From an uncultured Gammaproteobacteria bacterium (GTDB lineage Bacteria; Pseudomonadota; Gammaproteobacteria; Magnimaribacterales; D2472), in assembly GCA_913050015.1 (NCBI GenBank), contig CAJXAZ010000010.1, forward strand, positions 1 through 28,099: a stretch of DNA of 28,099 nt. The letters are read 5' to 3'. Made by a program: the position numbers and the translations under genes. Below, piece after piece: positions 24,052-28,099 of this stretch. Within the stretch, counting starts at the first letter, position 1. Each line of letters begins with the position of its first letter. Under the pieces are notes generated by a model, which did no database searches, had not been told where the DNA came from, and was given only the letters and a program-made list of their open reading frames with translations.

Positions 24052-24957
24052 TTAATGTTTTTTAGCTTTTTCGAAAGCTTTTATTAACAGATCTTTCATC
24101 CATAAATGACCGCCATCCCCTTCATCGCTTTTGTGCCAAATAAGAAAATATTCCATTGTAGGTATCTCTGCAGGTATCTCAACAAAAGGAAGTTCATGGA
24201 TCTTTGCAAAACTTCTAGTAACCATTATTGCAAGATCAGTTGATCTAATGATTGGGGGTGCAATAAGAAAATGCTGACATCTAAGGGCTACATCTCTTCT
24301 TGAGCCAAGCTTATCAAGCTCTATATCAATCAAATGAAGGCCTCTTTTTCTAGCTGAAACATTTAGATATCTTTGGGCAAGAATGTCATCCATCGTTACA
24401 TCGGCTATTTTTGAAAGAGGATGGCCATCTCTATGAGCGACAACGAAATCATCTTCAAAGACTTTATAAGAATTTATTTCATCAGAAGCTGGGATTACAG
24501 GATCAACAACAAAATCTAAATTATTAGTAGAAAGAGCATGTACTTGATCGCTTCTGTTATAGCCATAGCTTCCAACTGAAATATTAGGAGCATTTTTATA
24601 TACTTCTTGCATTAGATAGGGAAGAACTCTCCCTTCAGATATATCCCCTAAAGATAATTTAAAACTTCTATTTGAGACTATTGGATCAAAGGTATCCGGT
24701 TCATTAACGCTTTGTTGCATTAGAGAAAGTGCACCTTGTATATCAGAGATTATATTTTCAGTTTTTTGAGTTGGAACCATTCCAGATCCAGTTCTAATAA
24801 ACAGCTCATCGTTAAATTTTTCTCTTAATCTTGAAAGGGCGTTACTTACAGCTGGCTGAGTAATTCCTACAACATGAGCTGCTTTTGTGAGGCTTCCCTC
24901 AGTGTAGATAGCATTAAGTATCACAAATAAATTTAAATCGAAAGAACTAATTTTCAT
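24052..24957 (-). CDS. LysR-family transcriptional regulator
   Basis: A 301-residue one-component regulator. The winged helix-turn-helix (about 4-63) reads LNLFVILNAIYTEGSLTKAA then GITQPAVSNALSRLREKF, followed by a linker helix and a periplasmic-binding-protein-like effector domain. The DNA-binding part resembles the NodD/LeuO-like branch. I chose ATG 24957, preceded by AGGGG at good spacing; an upstream TTG would add two residues. It diverges from the acyl-CoA dehydrogenase gene across 153 bp, so that gene is the likely target, with a fatty acid or its CoA ester as possible inducer. Both points are inferred from layout. Confidence 0.92.
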   Translation of the reverse strand: MKISSFDLNLFVILNAIYTEGSLTKAAHVVGITQPAVSNALSRLREKFNDELFIRTGSGMVPTQKTENIISDIQGALSLMQQSVNEPDTFDPIVSNRSFKLSLGDISEGRVLPYLMQEVYKNAPNISVGSYGYNRSDQVHALSTNNLDFVVDPVIPASDEINSYKVFEDDFVVAHRDGHPLSKIADVTMDDILAQRYLNVSARKRGLHLIDIELDKLGSRRDVALRCQHFLIAPPIIRSTDLAIMVTRSFAKIHELPFVEIPAEIPTMEYFLIWHKSDEGDGGHLWMKDLLIKAFEKAKKH

Positions 24958-25045
24958 AACCAAAACCCCTTGTGCAAAATGTCTCTAAATCTGATCATTT
25001 TTAATATAGATTTGTTAGCAACATAAAGCTATTATAAAGATACAT

Positions 25046-25060
25046 AATAATAGCATTATT
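25046..25060. promoter_or_regulatory. candidate LysR operator (palindrome)
   Basis: AATAATAGCATTATT is a perfect 6+3+6 dyad in the middle of the LysR/acyl-CoA dehydrogenase intergenic region. Size and position suit a LysR-type recognition site, but it is AT-rich, as is the surrounding DNA, so chance is possible. Confidence 0.35.
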
Positions 25061-25110
25061 CATAGAACTTATATTAGTTTCTTAGACATGAATATAAAGG
25101 GGAATCAAAA

Positions 25111-26358
25111 ATGATAGCTGAAGTAAGACCGGTTGCACAAGATTTAATAGATAGAGTTAAAGACTTTATCCAAAAAGAAGTTGCTCATAATGAAGATTTA
25201 TATCATAAGCAATCAAAAGATGAGAATGGTAAATGGACAATACCTCCAATCATGGAGGAAATGAAAGCAAAAGCTAAAACAGCCGGATTGTGGAATTTAT
25301 TTTTACCTGAAAGTAAAAATGGAGCTGGGCTAACTAACTTTGAGTATGCGCATTTAGCAGAAATAATGGGTGCTTATGGAATAGCTTCTGAAGTCTTTAA
25401 TTGCTCTGCACCTGATACAGGGAATATGGAAGTTCTAGAAAGATACGGCAATGAAGAGCACAAAGAAATGTATCTTAAGCCATTATTAAATGGAGATATT
25501 CGTTCTGCATTTGCAATGACTGAACCAGGGGTGGCTTCTTCAGATGCTACTAATATTGCTTCTTCAGCTGTGCTTGATGGCGATGAGTATGTAATTAACG
25601 GCGAAAAATGGTGGACTTCAGGTGCTGGAGATCCAAGATGTGAAATCTTAATTTTTATGTGCGTAACAAATCCTGATAATGGCAGACATCAACGTCAGTC
25701 TCAGATTTTAGTTCCAATGAATGCTGAAGGTATTGAAGTACAAAAAATGATGCATGTGTTTGGATATGACGATGCGCCTCATGGACATGGCCATATTAAA
25801 TTTACAAATGTAAGAGTTCCAAAAGAAAATCTTTTATTGGGCGAGGGTAGAGGCTTTGAAATTGCTCAAGGTAGATTAGGACCTGGCAGAATTCATCATT
25901 GCATGAGAGCAATTGGGCTTGCGGAAAGAGTTCTAGAAATGATGTGTAAACACGGAATGCAAAAAACTGCTTTTGGGAAGCCTGTAGTTCAACTCGGTGG
26001 AAACATGGATATTATTGCAAATTCACGAATTGAAATTGATCAAGCAAGGCTGTTAACTTTAAAAGCTGCTCATATGATGGATACAGTAGGCAATAAAGTT
26101 GCTGCTAGTGAAATTGCACAAATTAAAGTTGTGGCTCCAAATGTTTGCTGCGATATTATTGATAGAGCTATTCAAATGCACGGCGGAGCTGGAGTTTCTC
26201 AGGTATATCCTCTTGCTCAGATGTATGCTTCCATGAGAACTCTTAGACTGGCTGATGGCCCAGATGAAGTTCACAGAAGAGCTGTTGCAAGACATGAGCT
26301 TGGCAAATATATGGTGAAAGACTCTTCAGTAGAATCTTCTCATATCGCTAGAAGTTAA
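25111..26358 (+). CDS. acyl-CoA dehydrogenase (ACAD10/11-like)
   Basis: FAD enzyme predicted to introduce the alpha-beta double bond into an acyl-CoA. The 415-residue protein has the N-terminal helical domain, the FAD/substrate signature SAFAMTEPGVASSDAT at 132-147 and WWTSGAGDPRC at 167-177. A C-terminal helical domain with QMHGGAGVSQVYPLA and LADGPDEVHRR follows. These last motifs match the ACAD10/ACAD11 branch rather than short- or medium-chain enzymes; the branch's usual fused kinase-like domain is absent. RBS AAAGGGG lies shortly before the ATG. Divergent from a LysR regulator. With the dehydrogenase at 1968, it points to use of fatty acids or hydroxyacyl compounds; chain-length preference is unknown. 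Confidence 0.92.
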   Translation: MIAEVRPVAQDLIDRVKDFIQKEVAHNEDLYHKQSKDENGKWTIPPIMEEMKAKAKTAGLWNLFLPESKNGAGLTNFEYAHLAEIMGAYGIASEVFNCSAPDTGNMEVLERYGNEEHKEMYLKPLLNGDIRSAFAMTEPGVASSDATNIASSAVLDGDEYVINGEKWWTSGAGDPRCEILIFMCVTNPDNGRHQRQSQILVPMNAEGIEVQKMMHVFGYDDAPHGHGHIKFTNVRVPKENLLLGEGRGFEIAQGRLGPGRIHHCMRAIGLAERVLEMMCKHGMQKTAFGKPVVQLGGNMDIIANSRIEIDQARLLTLKAAHMMDTVGNKVAASEIAQIKVVAPNVCCDIIDRAIQMHGGAGVSQVYPLAQMYASMRTLRLADGPDEVHRRAVARHELGKYMVKDSSVESSHIARS

Positions 26359-26367
26359 ATTACATAG

Positions 26368-27774
26368 GTGTCAAACGACAATAATTTAATATTCTACGAT
26401 ACTGAAACGACTGGGATACAGAGAGATTTCAGTCAGATTCTTCAATGTGGATCGGTTCTTACTGATGGAAATCTTAACGCTCTAGGAGAGCAGAATATTA
26501 GCTGTGCTCCATTGCCTTGGGTAATACCTGCACCTAGAGCGATGCTAACAAATAAAAAGATAGATCTCTTTAATTCCAATGTTTCTCATTATCAAATGAT
26601 GAAAGACCTGCAGATGCAGTGGAAGCAATGGTCTGCAAAAAATCCTGCAATTTTTGTTTCTTATAATGGACATGCTTTTGATGAGGAGTTAGTTAGAAGA
26701 CAGTTTTTCTGGAATTTATTAGAGCCATATACGACGAATACCAACGGTAATGGAAGATTGGATTTAATGCTAATGATTCATAACATTGCTGCGTTTTTTT
26801 CAGATGAGATATCCATGCCTCTTTTTGAAGGAGGGCCTGGTATTAGTTATAAGCTAGAACATCTAGCTCTAGAGCATGGCATTGATGCAGGTGATGCTCA
26901 TGATGCTATTGCCGACTGCAATCTTATGATTGAAATGTGTAAGATTATTAATGAAAAACTTCCTGAAGTATTCCAATCATTTGTAGATATTTCTACAAAG
27001 CCTGGAGTTAAGAATCTTCTTTACTCTGATGACTTCTTGGCACTTGGCGAGATACACAGAAGACATACTTTTAGATATCCTGTTGTTATGTGTGGCGGTG
27101 ATGCTAGTAGGCCAAATGAGATAGTGTTCTATGATCTAAGCTACGACCCTGATGATATTTTAGATTTAGATTTCACTGAAATTAATAAATTAGTTAAAGC
27201 AAAGGGCAGAGATGGGCCCTTGAAGAAATATAAAATTAATAAAACTATCCCAATTTGCTCTCATAAGCTTCTTACTAATCCTGATGCTTTTGATATGGAA
27301 TTTTCTGAACTCCAAAGAAGGGCTGATATAGTTCGCTCGAATAAAGACTTCCAATCAAAAGTTTCTCAAGCTATGGAAGACAGGATGATGGATTTTCCTG
27401 AGTCTGAATTTATTGAAGGAACTATTTATTCCGGTGGATTTCCATCTAATAGAGATAAGGACTTGATGCAAGAGTTTCACATAACAGATGATCCAGCTCA
27501 TTTGATTAAGATTTCTAGAAATTTTAGCGATGATAGGTTGAGATTATTTGCTGAAAGAATTATTTGCTATCAATACCCAAGTGAAGTTCCCGAGGATGTC
27601 TCAGTGAGATACCAGGACTTAATTAATGAAAGATCTGACACTGATGGTCTATGGGGCTCTGTTGATAAGTCATTGACTGAGATTGATAAGTTACTAGATG
27701 AAATGGATGGAGAGGAAGAGCAGACTATCCTTAAGGCTACAAAGCAAAAGATTGAATCAATGAGGAAGGTATAA
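26368..27774 (+). CDS. sbcB: exodeoxyribonuclease I
   Basis: Processive 3'-5' single-strand DNA exonuclease involved in recombination and mismatch repair. The 468-residue protein is close to E. coli ExoI (475). DEDDh catalytic residues are D11 and E13 (FYDTETTG), D105 (SYNGHAFDEELVRRQFF), and H178 and D183 (DAHDAIADC). The SH3-like and C-terminal helical domains follow. The start is GTG at 26368, nine bases after the acyl-CoA dehydrogenase stop, without a clear Shine-Dalgarno; no closer ATG preserves the first catalytic motif. An intrinsic terminator follows the stop. Confidence 0.95.
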   Translation: MSNDNNLIFYDTETTGIQRDFSQILQCGSVLTDGNLNALGEQNISCAPLPWVIPAPRAMLTNKKIDLFNSNVSHYQMMKDLQMQWKQWSAKNPAIFVSYNGHAFDEELVRRQFFWNLLEPYTTNTNGNGRLDLMLMIHNIAAFFSDEISMPLFEGGPGISYKLEHLALEHGIDAGDAHDAIADCNLMIEMCKIINEKLPEVFQSFVDISTKPGVKNLLYSDDFLALGEIHRRHTFRYPVVMCGGDASRPNEIVFYDLSYDPDDILDLDFTEINKLVKAKGRDGPLKKYKINKTIPICSHKLLTNPDAFDMEFSELQRRADIVRSNKDFQSKVSQAMEDRMMDFPESEFIEGTIYSGGFPSNRDKDLMQEFHITDDPAHLIKISRNFSDDRLRLFAERIICYQYPSEVPEDVSVRYQDLINERSDTDGLWGSVDKSLTEIDKLLDEMDGEEEQTILKATKQKIESMRKV

Positions 27775-27778
27775 AAGA

Positions 27779-27806
27779 AAAATGGAGAGCGTTAGCTCTC
27801 CATTTT
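27779..27806 (+). terminator. intrinsic terminator after sbcB
   Basis: A perfect 12-bp stem, AAAATGGAGAGC and GCTCTCCATTTT, with the four-base loop GTTA, starts five bases after the sbcB stop and ends in a short T-run. The A-run on the 5' side makes it potentially bidirectional. Confidence 0.9.
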
Positions 27807-27809
27807 GGT

Positions 27810-27847
27810 AGTCAGCAAAATCAAATAGGGGGGAGAAGAAGCTGACT
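27810..27847. repeat. second inverted repeat with G-rich loop
   Basis: AGTCAGC (27810-27816) and GCTGACT (27841-27847) form a 7-bp stem around a 24-base loop containing GGGGGG followed by AGAAGAA. It sits directly behind the terminator. No reading frame or known RNA family is recognised. Confidence 0.4.
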
Positions 27848-27979
27848 GAATCATTATTATATATATTTATAAAGTATTATCAATACTATTTATAATACTT
27901 TTTCATCTAATTTAACTTTATTGCCAATATATAATTTTTTTACCTGATTATTGGATATCACCATCTATTAAAAATTCTG

Positions 27980-27985
27980 TATAAT
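27980..27985 (+). promoter_or_regulatory. putative -10 element of the tRNA-Val gene
   Basis: A perfect TATAAT lies 14 bp before the tRNA 5' end, in an AT-rich leader. No clear -35 hexamer at 16-18 bp. Confidence 0.5.
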
Positions 27986-27999
27986 ACTTTTTCTTTTAT

Positions 28000-28078
28000 A
28001 GACCCGTAGCTCAGTTTTGGTTAGAGCGCCGCATTGACATTGCGGAGGTCGATGGTTCGAGTCCATTCGGGTCTACCA
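28000..28078 (+). tRNA. tRNA-Val (anticodon GAC)
   Basis: A full cloverleaf can be drawn. The acceptor stem is AGACCCG (28000-28006) with CGGGTCT, followed by discriminator A and an encoded CCA at 28076-28078. The D arm is GCTC/GAGC with an 11-base loop. The anticodon stem is CCGCA/TGCGG with loop TTGACAT, giving anticodon GAC, which reads GUC/GUU valine codons. The variable loop is AGGTC, and the T arm is GATGG/CCATT with loop TTCGAGT. Confidence 0.97.
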
Positions 28079-28099
28079 CTTTCAAAGCATCAGGCTAAG

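Noticed and set aside
1..28099. CRISPR arrays, insertion sequences, prophage or defence genes
   Set aside because: No spaced direct repeats, transposase, integrase or terminal inverted repeats were seen; all larger frames are assigned to core functions.

Overview
The window is AT-rich, very gene-dense bacterial chromosome. The order rpoE-rseA-degP-lepA-lepB-rnc-era-recO-acpS is the classical gammaproteobacterial arrangement. Together with the low GC, one-base gaps, 1-11 base gene overlaps and small gene sizes, it suggests a streamlined marine gammaproteobacterium of SAR86-like type. The lineage is an inference from gene content and composition, not a database match. I see no phage, insertion sequence, CRISPR array or defence island. 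Almost everything is core metabolism, replication/repair or envelope maintenance.

Left part (1-8277), mostly minus strand: a partial unknown gene translationally coupled to malate dehydrogenase; an AlkB-type DNA dealkylase; a plus-strand short-chain dehydrogenase related to the multifunctional beta-oxidation enzyme; and a minus-strand group nrdA-nrdB-hemolysin III/PAQR-GST, headed by class Ia ribonucleotide reductase. The nrdA/glpK intergenic region (8278-8552) carries two NrdR-box-like sites 31 bp apart and two perfect DnaA boxes, which links dNTP synthesis to replication control.

Middle part (8553-13323): glycerol kinase, a phosphoglycerate dehydrogenase with an ACT domain, then a 317-bp non-coding stretch. 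Its right end holds two inverted perfect DnaA boxes plus a degenerate third, directly upstream of uracil-DNA glycosylase. Next are ygfZ on the minus strand, whose reading frame has no ATG/GTG/TTG at its proper N-terminus, and divergently sdhE, the flavinylation factor for succinate dehydrogenase.

Right part (13362-24043), one long plus-strand run: sigma-E, an RseA-like anti-sigma factor with an unusual periplasmic tail (rseB and rseC are absent), a DegP/MucD protease, then lepA, lepB, rnc, era, recO, acpS, adk, a shortened tsaB-like gene, uppP and rsmJ, most of them overlapping. After this come a LysR regulator divergent from an acyl-CoA dehydrogenase, exonuclease I (sbcB) ending in a strong intrinsic terminator, and a tRNA-Val(GAC).

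The most rewarding points are the DnaA-box clusters near a strand-bias switch (possible origin or replication-coupled control), the NrdR/DnaA control region, the missing ygfZ start, the reduced TsaB-like protein, and the remodelled RseA with loss of RseB/RseC. I found no clearly new multi-gene system.
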